NCBI GenBank assembly: GCA_002308755.1
Contig: DBVR01000046.1
Location: forward strand, 1 to 31,474
Length of the DNA stretch: 31,474 nt
From: Christensenella sp. UBA1259
GTDB lineage: Bacteria; Bacillota; Clostridia; Christensenellales; Borkfalkiaceae
Direction of reading: 5' to 3'
The position numbers were made by a program, and so were the translations under genes. Below are positions 15,994 to 25,079 of the stretch, piece after piece. A model generated the notes under the pieces. It was not told the DNA's origin and did no database searches. It was given only the letters and a program-made list of their open reading frames with translations. Each line of letters begins with the position of its first letter. Position 1 is the first letter of the stretch.

Positions 15994-18473
15994 AACTTTC
16001 CTTTTCAGACAAGGGTTGGAACGAGAGTTTTTATACGACCGTCAAACTCTTAAACGAAAATAAAATAAGCGGTTTCGAGATATCGGACGTAAACGCCGAA
16101 GTTTACCGCGCGGAAGACGTTTTTGCAAAAGGCAGGCTTTCCTTTACCGAAAGGCAACTCTTTGAAAACGGCGTAAAGGTATCCTGCGTGGGAGTACCTT
16201 CCTTTATCACCGACGAAACCTTTGTTAAAGACGCGGAAACCGCGATAAAGACGGCGAAAGAGTTAGGTTCGGAATTTATAAGCGTAAGAACCTGCGCCGA
16301 TAAGGACGCGTCGGTGAATACCATAAAAAAAGAGTTTCCCGCGCTGATAAAAAAGGCGGAAAACGCGGGCGTTACCGTATTGTTGGAAACTTCCGGCGCG
16401 TTTTCCGACACGTCGCTTGCCGCCGACGTTTTAGGGGAATTCGCAAGCGATAATTTTTCCGCGCTGTGGGACGCGTTTTCGACGATATTTTCGGCGGGCG
16501 AAGAGCCCGACGTAACGGTCAAAAATCTCGGCAAGCACGTCAAACACGTTCATATAAAGGACGGCAAGCGCGTAAAAGACGGCGTAAAGATAAAACTTGT
16601 GGGCGAAGGGGAAATCCCCGTCAAAGATATATGCGAAACGTTAAGGACGGTAAATTACGAAGGGTTTGTTTCCCTTGAAATACCCAAAGACGCGCTGGGC
16701 AGTTTAGGGGATCTCGAAATAGTTCTGCCGCAGTTTGCGGGGTATATGTCTTCCTTCGAAGTCGCGCCTTCGTGGCGCACCAGCCTTTACGACAACAAGG
16801 CGAAGACGGGCAAGTTCATATGGGAAAAGGAAACGCTTATAGACCTTACCTTCCCGCAGGTTTTAGACAGGGTGGCGGAAGAGTTTCCCGACCAGTTTGC
16901 GTTTAAGTACACTACGCTCGACTATACGAGAACGTATTCCGAATTCCGCGACGAAGTGAATAAAATCGCCCGCGCGCTTATGGCGGTGGGCGTAAAATCC
17001 GGCGATCACGTCGCGGTATGGGCGACCAACGTGCCGGAGTGGTATCTTACTTTCTGGGCGACCATAAAGATAGGCGCGGTACTGGTTACCGTGAATACCG
17101 CATATAAAATACACGAACTCGAATACCTGTTAAAGCAGTCGGACACTCATACTCTCGTGATGATAAAGGGTTACAGGGATTCCGACTATCAGGGGATAGT
17201 GAACGAACTCTGTCCCGAACTGAAAAACAATAAAAAAGGCGAAAAACTGCGCTGTAAACGGCTGCCGTTTTTACGCAACGTCATAACCGTCGGTTTCGAG
17301 CAGGCGGGGTGTCTTACCTTTTCGGAATTTGCGGAACTTTCAAAATCCGTAAGCAAAGAAGAACTCGACGTAGTCGCCAACGCCGTGGAAGTCAACGACG
17401 TGTGCAATATGCAGTACACTTCGGGAACGACGGGTTTCCCCAAAGGCGTTATGCTTACGCACCACAACGTCGTAAACAACGGCAAGTGTATAGGCGACAG
17501 GATGGATCTTTCCACGGCGGACAGGATGATGATACAGGTGCCTATGTTCCATTGTTTCGGCATGGTGCTTGCCATGACGGCGTCGGTAACGCACGGGGTA
17601 ACCATGTGTCCGTTGCCGTACTATTCGCCAAAACAGGCGTTGGAGTGCATAAACAGGGAAAGGATAACGTGTTTCCACGGCGTCCCCACCATGTTTATAG
17701 GCATGTTGTCGCACCCCGACTTCGGCAAGACCGATTTTTCGTATATGAGAACGGGCATTATGGCGGGAAGTCCCTGTCCCGTCGCGGTAATGCGGGAAGT
17801 CGTCGATAAAATGAACATGAAAGAGATAACCATAGTGTACGGTCAGACCGAAGCGGCGCCCGGTTGCACTATGTCCAGCACCGACGACAGCATAGAAGTA
17901 AGAGTCAACACCGTAGGACGCGACCTTCCGAATATAGAGTGCAGGATAGTGGATCCCGAAACCAACGAAGAACTGCCTTTCAACACGGTGGGGGAATTCG
18001 TCGCAAGGGGCTACAATCTTATGAAAGGGTATTACAAGATGCCCAAGGAAACGGCGCAGGCGATAGATAAGGACGGGTGGTTGCACACGGGCGATCTCGC
18101 CATGAAACTTCCCGACGGGAATTACCGCATAACGGGAAGGCTTAAAGATATGATAATCCGCGGTGGCGAAAACCTGTATCCCAAGGAGATAGAAGATTTC
18201 CTTTACACCAACGAAAAGGTGAGCGACGTGCAGGTGGTCGGCGTTCCCGACGAAAAGTACGGCGAAGAAGCGTACGCTTTCGTGATAGTAAAAAAAGGCG
18301 CTACGCTTACCGAAGAAGAGATACGGGATTACTGCGTCAGGAACATAGCCAAGCACAAAGTGCCGAGATATTTCGATTTCGTGGACAGTTTCCCGATGAA
18401 CGCCGCGGGCAAGATACTAAAGTACAAGATGCGCGAAGACGCGGCGAATAAAGTTAAAAACGGCAAAAAATAA
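15990..18473 (+). CDS. TIM-barrel (AP-endonuclease-2 fold) fused to acyl-CoA ligase
   Basis: The protein has 827 residues in two parts. Residues 1-255 resemble sugar-phosphate isomerase/AP-endonuclease-2 barrels and keep the metal ligands E133 (LLETSG), D161 (LWDAF), H188 (HVHIKD) and E230 (SLEIPKD), with the VGEGEIPVKDI pattern between. Residues about 285-827 are an AMP-forming fatty acyl-CoA ligase: YTSGTTGFPKG near 476-486, VYGQTEAAPG, HTGDLA, GRLKDMIIRGGENLYPKEIE and catalytic K808 in AAGKILK. The ligase half is closer to FadD/AcsM-type enzymes than to the other two ligases here. The ATGA overlap with the LeuA-like gene shows translational coupling. I know no standard enzyme with this pairing, so the barrel's substrate is unknown. 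Confidence 0.85.
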   Translation: MKLSFSDKGWNESFYTTVKLLNENKISGFEISDVNAEVYRAEDVFAKGRLSFTERQLFENGVKVSCVGVPSFITDETFVKDAETAIKTAKELGSEFISVRTCADKDASVNTIKKEFPALIKKAENAGVTVLLETSGAFSDTSLAADVLGEFASDNFSALWDAFSTIFSAGEEPDVTVKNLGKHVKHVHIKDGKRVKDGVKIKLVGEGEIPVKDICETLRTVNYEGFVSLEIPKDALGSLGDLEIVLPQFAGYMSSFEVAPSWRTSLYDNKAKTGKFIWEKETLIDLTFPQVLDRVAEEFPDQFAFKYTTLDYTRTYSEFRDEVNKIARALMAVGVKSGDHVAVWATNVPEWYLTFWATIKIGAVLVTVNTAYKIHELEYLLKQSDTHTLVMIKGYRDSDYQGIVNELCPELKNNKKGEKLRCKRLPFLRNVITVGFEQAGCLTFSEFAELSKSVSKEELDVVANAVEVNDVCNMQYTSGTTGFPKGVMLTHHNVVNNGKCIGDRMDLSTADRMMIQVPMFHCFGMVLAMTASVTHGVTMCPLPYYSPKQALECINRERITCFHGVPTMFIGMLSHPDFGKTDFSYMRTGIMAGSPCPVAVMREVVDKMNMKEITIVYGQTEAAPGCTMSSTDDSIEVRVNTVGRDLPNIECRIVDPETNEELPFNTVGEFVARGYNLMKGYYKMPKETAQAIDKDGWLHTGDLAMKLPDGNYRITGRLKDMIIRGGENLYPKEIEDFLYTNEKVSDVQVVGVPDEKYGEEAYAFVIVKKGATLTEEEIRDYCVRNIAKHKVPRYFDFVDSFPMNAAGKILKYKMREDAANKVKNGKK

Positions 18474-18490
18474 GTTCAAGGAGTTAAGAT

Positions 18491-19558
18491 ATGTCAGAGA
18501 TAAAAGTGGAAAAAGCCAAGACGCTTAAAGAAAAGCCCGATTTTTCGAAACTCGGGTTCGGCAAGTATTTTACCGACCATATGTTCACGGCGCAGTTCAA
18601 CGAAAAGGACGGTTGGCACGATTTGAAGATAACGCCTTTCGGGTATATCCCGATACATCCCGCGTCCACCGTATTGCATTACGGCGCGGAGATTTTCGAG
18701 GGCATGAAGGCGTATAAGACTGTAGACGGCTACCAGATGTTCCGTCCGTTCGAAAACCTTGCGAGAATGAACAATTCCGCGGAACGGCTGTGCCTTCCCG
18801 CAATCCCCGAAGATATGTGGATAAACGCCCTTACGGAACTTATCAATCTCGATTACGACTGGATACCCGACCTTACGGGGACGTCTTTGTATATCCGTCC
18901 GTTTATGTTCGGCAACGACGAAACACTCGGCGTTCACGCCGTACATAACGCGACTTTCGTGATAATACTTTCGCCTGTCGGCAACTATTACGCGGAAGGG
19001 CTCAACCCCGTAAAGATAAGCATAGAAAACCACGACGTAAGAGCGGTAAGGGGCGGCACGGGTTACGCAAAGTGTGGCGGCAACTACGCGGCGAGCCTTC
19101 GCGCGGGCAAACGCGCCGAAGAAAAGGGGATTTCGCAGGTTCTCTGGCTCGACGGCGTGGAGAGAAAATATATAGAAGAAGTCGGTTCTATGAACGTGAT
19201 GTTTAAGATAAACGGCGAGATAGTAACGCCCGAACTTACGGGTTCGGTGCTTCCCGGCATAACCAGAAAGTCCTGCATAGAACTTCTTAAAGAAAAAGGC
19301 TATAAAGTTTCCGAAAGGCTTATTTCGGTGGAAGAACTCGGCAAGGCCGCGGAGAGCGGCGCGCTGGAAGAAGCGTGGGGCACGGGTACGGCGGCGGTCG
19401 TATCCCCGATAGGGCACCTTTACTACGAAGGCAAGGACTACGTCGTGTCGGGAAATAAGATAGGCAAACTCACGCAGGAACTTTACGACGAACTCACGGG
19501 CATACAGTGGGGAAGACTTCCCGACAAGCACGGCTGGTGCTACAAGGTGAAGATTTGA
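18491..19558 (+). CDS. ilvE: Branched-chain amino acid aminotransferase
   Basis: The 355-residue protein is a class IV PLP aminotransferase of the longer BCAT type also found in eukaryotes. The pattern GGTGYAKCGGNYAASL holds the PLP lysine (K194). LDGVERKYIEEVGSMN and TGSVLPGITR follow, as in this subfamily. It swaps the amino group between glutamate and the 2-keto acids of Leu, Val and Ile, working in either direction. AAGGAG lies 9 bp before the ATG. Its place under a Leu-type T-box and next to a 2-ketoacid:ferredoxin oxidoreductase fits the last step of branched-chain amino acid synthesis. Confidence 0.95.
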   Translation: MSEIKVEKAKTLKEKPDFSKLGFGKYFTDHMFTAQFNEKDGWHDLKITPFGYIPIHPASTVLHYGAEIFEGMKAYKTVDGYQMFRPFENLARMNNSAERLCLPAIPEDMWINALTELINLDYDWIPDLTGTSLYIRPFMFGNDETLGVHAVHNATFVIILSPVGNYYAEGLNPVKISIENHDVRAVRGGTGYAKCGGNYAASLRAGKRAEEKGISQVLWLDGVERKYIEEVGSMNVMFKINGEIVTPELTGSVLPGITRKSCIELLKEKGYKVSERLISVEELGKAAESGALEEAWGTGTAAVVSPIGHLYYEGKDYVVSGNKIGKLTQELYDELTGIQWGRLPDKHGWCYKVKI

Positions 19559-20220
19559 CGGAAGTTAAGCGCGTTACCCTGTTTATGGGGCATTACGGCA
19601 GCGGCAAGACCTTTACGGCGGTGAATTACGCGACGTATCTTTCGGCGCAGGGTAAAAAGGTCAGCATATACGATATGGATATCGTAAACCCCTACTTCCG
19701 CACGGTGGACGCCGAAAAGTTTTTAAGCGATAACGGCGTGGAACTCGTGGTTTCGCCCTATGCGGAGACAAACGTGGATATTCCCGCCATGAACGCGAAA
19801 TCTTACCGCATGATACACGATAAAACGCGGTACGCGGTGCTTGATATCGGCGGCGACGAAAGGGGCGCGTTGGCACTCGGCAGGTTTTACGAAGAGATAC
19901 TTAAAGAAAACGACTATAACGCCTTCTGGGTGGTGAACCCGTACAGGATAGAAACGCGTAACTTTAAAGACGCGCTCGCGATAAAAGACGAGATAGAAAG
20001 CGCGGCGCGGATAAAATTCACGGGTATCGTGAACTGTGCGAATTTAGGCGAAGAAACGACGGCGGATACCGTGCTTTACGGCAAAAAGTTCTGCGACGGG
20101 TTGTCGGAAATAACGGGACTTCCCGTGGTGTTTTCGGCGGTGCGGCAAGATCTTGCGGACAAAACTGGATTAAAAGACGTCCTGCCGATAAGACCTATAA
20201 AATACGTAAACTGGATATAA
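19555..20220 (+). CDS. P-loop ATPase linked to the oxidoreductase operon
   Basis: The 221-residue protein has Walker A GHYGSGKT (12-19), then IYDMDIVNPYF and a DIGGDERGALALG Walker-B-type region, as in the MinD/CobQ/ParA superclass. It lacks a clear deviant ParA motif. Homologues often sit beside 2-oxoacid:ferredoxin oxidoreductase genes in Clostridia; their role is not settled, and maturation or assembly is only a guess. The best start is TTG at 19555, whose last bases overlap the ilvE stop codon, with AAGGTGA 4 bp upstream. A GTG at 19507 would overlap ilvE by 52 bp. Confidence 0.75.
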   Translation: MTEVKRVTLFMGHYGSGKTFTAVNYATYLSAQGKKVSIYDMDIVNPYFRTVDAEKFLSDNGVELVVSPYAETNVDIPAMNAKSYRMIHDKTRYAVLDIGGDERGALALGRFYEEILKENDYNAFWVVNPYRIETRNFKDALAIKDEIESAARIKFTGIVNCANLGEETTADTVLYGKKFCDGLSEITGLPVVFSAVRQDLADKTGLKDVLPIRPIKYVNWI

Positions 20221-20230
20221 AGGAGAAATT

Positions 20231-20437
20231 ATGGCGAAAGTAACGTTCGACGAAGAAAGGTGCAAAGGTTGCGGGCTTTGCGTTACGGCGTGTCCCGTAA
20301 AGATAATAAGCCTTGCGGAAGAAAAGATAAATTCCAAAGGGTATCATCCCGCGGAAGTCAAAGAAACGGAAAAGTGCATAGGTTGCGCCAGCTGCGCGCT
20401 TATGTGTCCCGACACGGTTATCGTGGTGGAAAGGTAG
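20231..20437 (+). CDS. 2-oxoacid:ferredoxin oxidoreductase delta subunit, 2x[4Fe-4S]
   Basis: The 68-residue ferredoxin has two CxxCxxCxxxCP clusters (C11, C14, C17, C21 and C49, C52, C55, C59). This is the delta subunit of four-subunit VOR/KOR-type enzymes. It carries electrons between the TPP centre and external ferredoxin. AAGGAG lies 7 bp upstream. It is 10 bp after the ATPase gene and 6 bp before the alpha subunit gene. Confidence 0.92.
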   Translation: MAKVTFDEERCKGCGLCVTACPVKIISLAEEKINSKGYHPAEVKETEKCIGCASCALMCPDTVIVVER

Positions 20438-20443
20438 GTTTTT

Positions 20444-21514
20444 ATGAGCGAAAAAGTTTTGATGAAAGGCAACGAAGCGCTTGCGGAAGCCGCTATAATG
20501 GCGGGTTGCAGGCATTATTTCGGGTATCCCATAACGCCGCAGACGGAAGTCGCCGCGTATATGGCGAAAAAGATGCCCAAGATAGGCGGGACGTTTTTAC
20601 AGGCGGAATCGGAGATAGCCGCGATAAATATGGTGATAGGCGCGGCGGCGAGCGGAGTGAGAGCCATGACCAGCAGTTCTTCGCCGGGAATATCGTTAAA
20701 GAGCGAAGGGATATCCTATCTTGCGGGTTGCGAACTTCCTGCGCTTATAGTAAACGTGCAAAGGGGCGGTCCGGGACTCGGCGGGATACAGCCGTCGCAG
20801 TCGGATTATTTTCAGGCGATAAAAGGCGGCGGACACGGCGATTATCACCTTATAGTGCTTGCGCCGGCGTCGGTGCAGGAAATGTTCGATATGGCGTTCA
20901 AAGGTTTTAACCTTTCGGAAAAATACCGCGTTCCCGCGATGATACTTGCCGACGGAACTATGGGGCAGATGATGGAGCCCGTAAGTCTCGACGCCAACGA
21001 AGTGGAGCATTACGACAAACCGTGGGCGACGGTCGGCACGGGCAAACACGAAGGGAGAAATATCATAAACTCTCTCTCGTTATCGCCCAAGCAACTGGAA
21101 GACTGGAATATAGCAAGGTTCGCCCGTTATAAGAAGATAGAAGAAAACGAAGTCATGTACGAAGAGTATATGACCGAAGACGCGGAGATAGTAATAGTCG
21201 CGTTCGGGATAGCCGCAAGGGTATCGAAGAACGCCGTTAAGGAAGCACGTCGCCGCGGCATAAAGGCGGGCATGTTAAGACCCATAACGCTGTGGCCGTT
21301 CCCCAAAAAAGCGTTGAACGCGCTTGCGGACAAGGCAAAGGCGTTTTTGTCGGTGGAACTCAATATGGGGCAGATGGCGGACGACGTAAAACTCGCCGTA
21401 AACTGCAAAAAGCCCGTTTATTTCTACGGCAGGACGGGCGGCGTTATAATGACGCCGGAAGAAGTCCTTGACGAGATAGAGAAAATAGAAAAAGGAGAAG
21501 CGGAACAATGGTAG
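20444..21514 (+). CDS. vorB: 2-ketoisovalerate-type ferredoxin oxidoreductase alpha subunit
   Basis: The 356-residue protein is the pyrimidine-side subunit of a TPP-dependent 2-ketoacid:ferredoxin oxidoreductase. The patterns KGNEALAEAAI, YPITPQTE, AESEIAAINMVIGAA and SSSPGISLKSEGISY are those of the VorB group. LRPITLWPFP and SVELNMGQM follow near the C-terminus. The enzyme interconverts a 2-keto acid plus CoA with acyl-CoA, CO2 and reduced ferredoxin. VOR-type rather than KOR-type is favoured by resemblance and by the BCAT neighbour, but the substrate cannot be proved by reading. It overlaps the beta subunit gene by 7 bp. Confidence 0.88.
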   Translation: MSEKVLMKGNEALAEAAIMAGCRHYFGYPITPQTEVAAYMAKKMPKIGGTFLQAESEIAAINMVIGAAASGVRAMTSSSSPGISLKSEGISYLAGCELPALIVNVQRGGPGLGGIQPSQSDYFQAIKGGGHGDYHLIVLAPASVQEMFDMAFKGFNLSEKYRVPAMILADGTMGQMMEPVSLDANEVEHYDKPWATVGTGKHEGRNIINSLSLSPKQLEDWNIARFARYKKIEENEVMYEEYMTEDAEIVIVAFGIAARVSKNAVKEARRRGIKAGMLRPITLWPFPKKALNALADKAKAFLSVELNMGQMADDVKLAVNCKKPVYFYGRTGGVIMTPEEVLDEIEKIEKGEAEQW

Positions 21515-22254
21515 TATTCGAAAAGACCAAAGGGCTTACCGATACGCCCCTGCATTATTGCCCGGGATGCACCCACGGCATAATACACAGGCTTGTGGCG
21601 GAATCGCTTGCTGAACTCGGCGTTCTCGACAAAACGGTAGGCGTTGCGAGCGTGGGTTGTTCGGTGTTCTCGTACAATTATTTCAACTGCGACATGATAC
21701 AGGCGGCGCACGGCAGAGCGCCGGCGGTTGCGACGGGCGCGAAGCGCGCCAACCCCGACAATATAGTTTTCACCTATCAGGGGGACGGAGATCTCGCCGC
21801 GATAGGCACGGCGGAAACGGTACACGCCGCCGCAAGAAACGAAAATATAACGGTAATATTCGTGAACAACGCGATATACGGTATGACCGGCGGACAGATG
21901 GCGCCGACCACGCTTCCCAACCAAGTAACGCAGACTTCGCCTTACGGCAGGGACGTTACGGTGGTCGGATACCCCGTTAAAGTGTGCGAAATGCTTTCGC
22001 AGGTAACGGGCGCGTCGTATCTCGAAAGAGTCGCCGTGAATAACGTAAAGAATATAAGAAACGCGAAACGCGCCATAAAGAAGGCGTTTACGAATCAGAT
22101 AGAAGGCAAAGGATTTTCGCTTATAGAAGTTTTGTCGACCTGTCCTACCAACTGGGGACTTTCACCCGCGGAGGCAATAAAGTGGCTGGACGACAATATG
22201 GAGAAGTATTATCCTTTGGGCGTCTATAAAGACAAATACGAGGAGGGCAAATAA
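21508..22254 (+). CDS. 2-ketoacid:ferredoxin oxidoreductase beta subunit (TPP-binding)
   Basis: The 248-residue subunit carries the TPP-binding motif GDGDLAAIG (92-100) ending in FVNNAIYGMTGGQ. The early CPGCTHG (C18, C21) and the GVASVGCSVF cysteine supply ligands for the proximal [4Fe-4S] cluster. The ATG lies inside the end of the alpha gene. Its stop overlaps the start of the gamma gene (TAATG), so the set is tightly coupled. Confidence 0.92.
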   Translation: MVVFEKTKGLTDTPLHYCPGCTHGIIHRLVAESLAELGVLDKTVGVASVGCSVFSYNYFNCDMIQAAHGRAPAVATGAKRANPDNIVFTYQGDGDLAAIGTAETVHAAARNENITVIFVNNAIYGMTGGQMAPTTLPNQVTQTSPYGRDVTVVGYPVKVCEMLSQVTGASYLERVAVNNVKNIRNAKRAIKKAFTNQIEGKGFSLIEVLSTCPTNWGLSPAEAIKWLDDNMEKYYPLGVYKDKYEEGK

Positions 22255-22787
22255 TGGCTACGACCAAAATACTGATAGCGGGTTTCGGCGGACAGGGCAT
22301 ACTGTTTGCGGGAAAAGCTTTGGCGTACAGCGGGTTGAAGGCAGGGAAAGAAGTGGCGTGGCTACCTTCTTACGGACCGGAAATGCGCGGCGGCACGGCT
22401 AATTGCAGCGTAACGCTTTCCGACGAACAGATAGGATCGCCTATCGTGGATATGCCCGACGTTCTTATCGCCATGAACCTGCCGTCGCTTGAAAAGTATT
22501 ACGGCGCGACGGAAAAGGGCGGCTACGTAATATTCGACAGTTCGCTGATTACGGTGCAGGATACCAGAGACGACGTTACCACCGTTGGTATTCCTGCGAC
22601 GAAAATGGCAAGTGATAACGGCTTAAACGGACTTGCGAATATGATTATTTTGGGTAAGACGCTTAAAATCACGGGGCTTCTTACCTTGGAAGAAATTGAA
22701 AGCAGTCTATCGCAGATGGTTCCCGCAAAGAAAGCGGAACTTCTGAAAAATAATTTGAAAGCGATAGAATTAGGATATAACTATTAA
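22254..22787 (+). CDS. 2-ketoacid:ferredoxin oxidoreductase gamma subunit
   Basis: The 177-residue protein has GFGGQGI (10-16), SYGPEMRGGTANC and VDMPDVLIAMN, which mark the gamma (CoA-side) subunit of 2-ketoacid oxidoreductases. With it the operon holds all four subunits in the order delta, alpha, beta, gamma. The last 150 bp look slightly richer in A/T than the rest, but the frame is intact. Confidence 0.92.
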   Translation: MATTKILIAGFGGQGILFAGKALAYSGLKAGKEVAWLPSYGPEMRGGTANCSVTLSDEQIGSPIVDMPDVLIAMNLPSLEKYYGATEKGGYVIFDSSLITVQDTRDDVTTVGIPATKMASDNGLNGLANMIILGKTLKITGLLTLEEIESSLSQMVPAKKAELLKNNLKAIELGYNY

Positions 22788-22799
22788 AGGAGCAAGAAA

Positions 22800-23351
22800 G
22801 TGAAAGATCAATTGTTGGAAATGGGGGCAAGACTGCAAGACCTTCGCGAGATAAAAGGCATTTCCGCGGAAGAACTTGCGGCAAAACTCGGGAAAAGCGT
22901 GGAAGAATACACGGAGTACGAAGAAGGCAAACACGACTTTTCTTTCAGTTTTATGCTTAACGTGGCGACCATTTTGGGAGTCGACGTTATAGACCTTCTG
23001 TCCGGCGAGTCGCCCGCGCTGTCCGACTGCGCGGTGGTGAAAAGGGGACAGGAATTTTTCATCAAGAAAGAAGGTTCTTACGATTACAAACACTTGGCTT
23101 ATACTTTCAAAAACAAAAAGAGCGAACCGTTTTTCGTTACGTCTATGCCGGGGGAAGAAGACGACAAACTTCACTCCCACGCGGGGCAGGAATTCAATTT
23201 CGTGTTGTCGGGATGTATGGAACTCACCGTCGGAACGGTAAAATACGTTCTCGGTAAGGGCGACAGCGCGTATTTCAATTCGGAACTTCCGCACGGCATA
23301 AAAGTTATCGGAAACGCGCCCGTGAAGTTCCTGGCGGTAGTTATGAAATAA
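22800..23351 (+). CDS. HTH-cupin regulator
   Basis: The 183-residue protein has an Xre-type helix-turn-helix (residues about 8-65) and a cupin (about 100-183). The metal-type motif HSHAGQE keeps both histidines, and PHG closes the fold. Proteins of this layout are usually repressors or activators that sense a small ligand in the cupin. The same two domains form the N-terminal third of the fusion protein at 561-2846, which lacks the first cupin histidine. The gene starts with GTG behind AAAGGAG. The next gene, the matching acyl-CoA ligase, begins 24 bp after the stop. Confidence 0.88.
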   Translation: MKDQLLEMGARLQDLREIKGISAEELAAKLGKSVEEYTEYEEGKHDFSFSFMLNVATILGVDVIDLLSGESPALSDCAVVKRGQEFFIKKEGSYDYKHLAYTFKNKKSEPFFVTSMPGEEDDKLHSHAGQEFNFVLSGCMELTVGTVKYVLGKGDSAYFNSELPHGIKVIGNAPVKFLAVVMK

Positions 23352-23375
23352 TTTTTTACGCTGAGTGGGTAAAAA

Positions 23376-25070
23376 ATGGTTATTTACGAAAAATTCATAG
23401 GAAGAGAAAGGGATTCATATAAAGATTTACAGGATTTAAGGGATAATTATAAGATAACTTATCCGGAAACTTTCAATTTCGCCTACGACGTTATGGACGT
23501 TCTGGCGGAACAACAACCGAACGCGCGCGCCATGGTCTGGCTGTCCAACGAAAAGGAAGAAAAGATATTCACCTTTAAGGACATGAAGTACTGGTCGGAT
23601 AAGACCGCCAACTATCTTAAAAGTCAGGGAATAGTAAAAGGCGACAGGGTACTGCTCGTATTGAAGCGCAGTTACTATTTCTGGTTTACCATGCTTGCTT
23701 TAAGCAAGATAGGCGCGATAGCCGTTCAGGCGACCAACATGCTGGTCGGAAAAGATTACACTTACCGCTGCAATAAAGGCGGTATAAAGGCGGTCATCAT
23801 CACCGGCGACGGCGATTGCACCGAACATTTCGACGAAGTCGCAAAGGACTGCGAAACGGTAACGCTTAAATTCGTTACCAAGCACAAAAAACCCGTAGGC
23901 GGCGGCTGGATAGACTTCGAAGAAGGGGTTTATCAAGCGGAAGAAAAATGGGAACGTCCCTGCGGCAAGGACGCCGTCTGCGCCAAGGATATAATGCTTA
24001 TGTCGTTTTCTTCGGGCACGACGGGCTATCCCAAGATGATACTGCACAATCACACCTACCCTTTGGGGCACATAGTTACGGGCGTATTCTGGCACAGGGT
24101 AGTTAAAGGCGGGCTTCACTTTACCATTTCAGACACGGGTTGGTTAAAGTCGCTTTGGGGCAAGTTTTACGGTCAGTGGTTCGGCGAATCGGCGGTTTTG
24201 GTGTACGACTTCGACAAATTCGACGGCGAAGATATTCTGGGTGTTCTGGAAAAGTATAAGGTTACCACCTTCTGCGTTCCGCCCACCATGTACCGCTTTA
24301 TGTTGCAATACGACGTAGGAAAGTACGATCTGTCGTCTTTAACGCACTGCTGTGCGGCGGGCGAGGCGCTTAACCCCGACATTTTCAATAAGTGGAAGGA
24401 ATATACGGGACTTTCGATTCACGAAGGTTTCGGTCAGACGGAGACCACCTGTTGCGTGGGAACGCTGTTTCGCTACGGCGAACCGCTTTCGGGATTCATA
24501 GGAAAGCCGACTCCCGGTTATGACGTGCACGTTTTGAACGCCGAAGGGCTGGACTGCGCGGCGGGCGAATCGGGGGAGATTTGCATAAAAGCGACTCTGA
24601 AAAACAAGCCCTGCGGGCTTATGTGCGGGTATTATAACGACGAAGAAGCGACGGAATACGGTTTCCGCGGCGGGTATTTCCACACGGGCGATACGGCGTA
24701 TATCAACGAACACGGTTTTATCAAGTATATCGGCAGAAACGACGACGTTATAAAGTCTTCGGGTTACCGTATAGGGCCGTTCGAAGTGGAAAGCGTTATG
24801 ATGGAACACCCCGCGGTGCTGGAAGTCGCTGTAACGGGCGTGCCCGATCCCAAGCGCGGCTTTAAGGTAAAAGCGACGGTGGTGCTGAATAAAGGCTATA
24901 CGGGTACGGACGAACTCGTGCTGGAATTGCAGAACTACGTTAAGACGCACACCGCGCCGTACAAGTATCCGAGAGTTATTGAGTTCGTGGAAAGTTTGCC
25001 GAAAACGATAAGCGGCAAGATACGACGGACGGAGATACGCGAAAAAGACAGTATGAAATATCAGGGATAA
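23376..25070 (+). CDS. Acyl-CoA ligase, AMP-forming, medium/short-chain type
   Basis: The 564-residue enzyme has SSGTTGYPK near 212-220, GFGQTETT, HTGDTAYINE, SGYRIGPFEVES and catalytic K548 in SGKIRRTEIRE. It closely resembles the ligase part of the 761-residue fusion: the LLVLKRxYxFWFxML stretch, SDTGWxKSxWGKxYGQW and VYDFDKFD are shared. Both belong to the group of acetyl/butyryl/medium-chain acid ligases. It would turn a short or branched acid, ATP and CoA into acyl-CoA, giving the VOR enzyme its substrate in the reductive direction. The ribosome site is weak (GAGTGGG). It is the last gene of the operon; a palindromic terminator follows by 10 bp. Confidence 0.9.
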   Translation: MVIYEKFIGRERDSYKDLQDLRDNYKITYPETFNFAYDVMDVLAEQQPNARAMVWLSNEKEEKIFTFKDMKYWSDKTANYLKSQGIVKGDRVLLVLKRSYYFWFTMLALSKIGAIAVQATNMLVGKDYTYRCNKGGIKAVIITGDGDCTEHFDEVAKDCETVTLKFVTKHKKPVGGGWIDFEEGVYQAEEKWERPCGKDAVCAKDIMLMSFSSGTTGYPKMILHNHTYPLGHIVTGVFWHRVVKGGLHFTISDTGWLKSLWGKFYGQWFGESAVLVYDFDKFDGEDILGVLEKYKVTTFCVPPTMYRFMLQYDVGKYDLSSLTHCCAAGEALNPDIFNKWKEYTGLSIHEGFGQTETTCCVGTLFRYGEPLSGFIGKPTPGYDVHVLNAEGLDCAAGESGEICIKATLKNKPCGLMCGYYNDEEATEYGFRGGYFHTGDTAYINEHGFIKYIGRNDDVIKSSGYRIGPFEVESVMMEHPAVLEVAVTGVPDPKRGFKVKATVVLNKGYTGTDELVLELQNYVKTHTAPYKYPRVIEFVESLPKTISGKIRRTEIREKDSMKYQG

Positions 25071-25079
25071 ATAAAGATT

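Noticed and set aside
17340..18356. Long minus-strand open frame (338 codons) opposite the ligase half of the 827-residue protein
   Set aside because: It mirrors a clear + strand enzyme, lies inside a continuous + strand operon, has no ribosome site and no recognisable domain. Biased codons keep the opposite strand open.
18494..19531. Minus-strand open frame (345 codons) opposite ilvE
   Set aside because: Same reasoning: it is the shadow of a well-recognised aminotransferase, rich in Arg/Tyr/Val from reversed codons.
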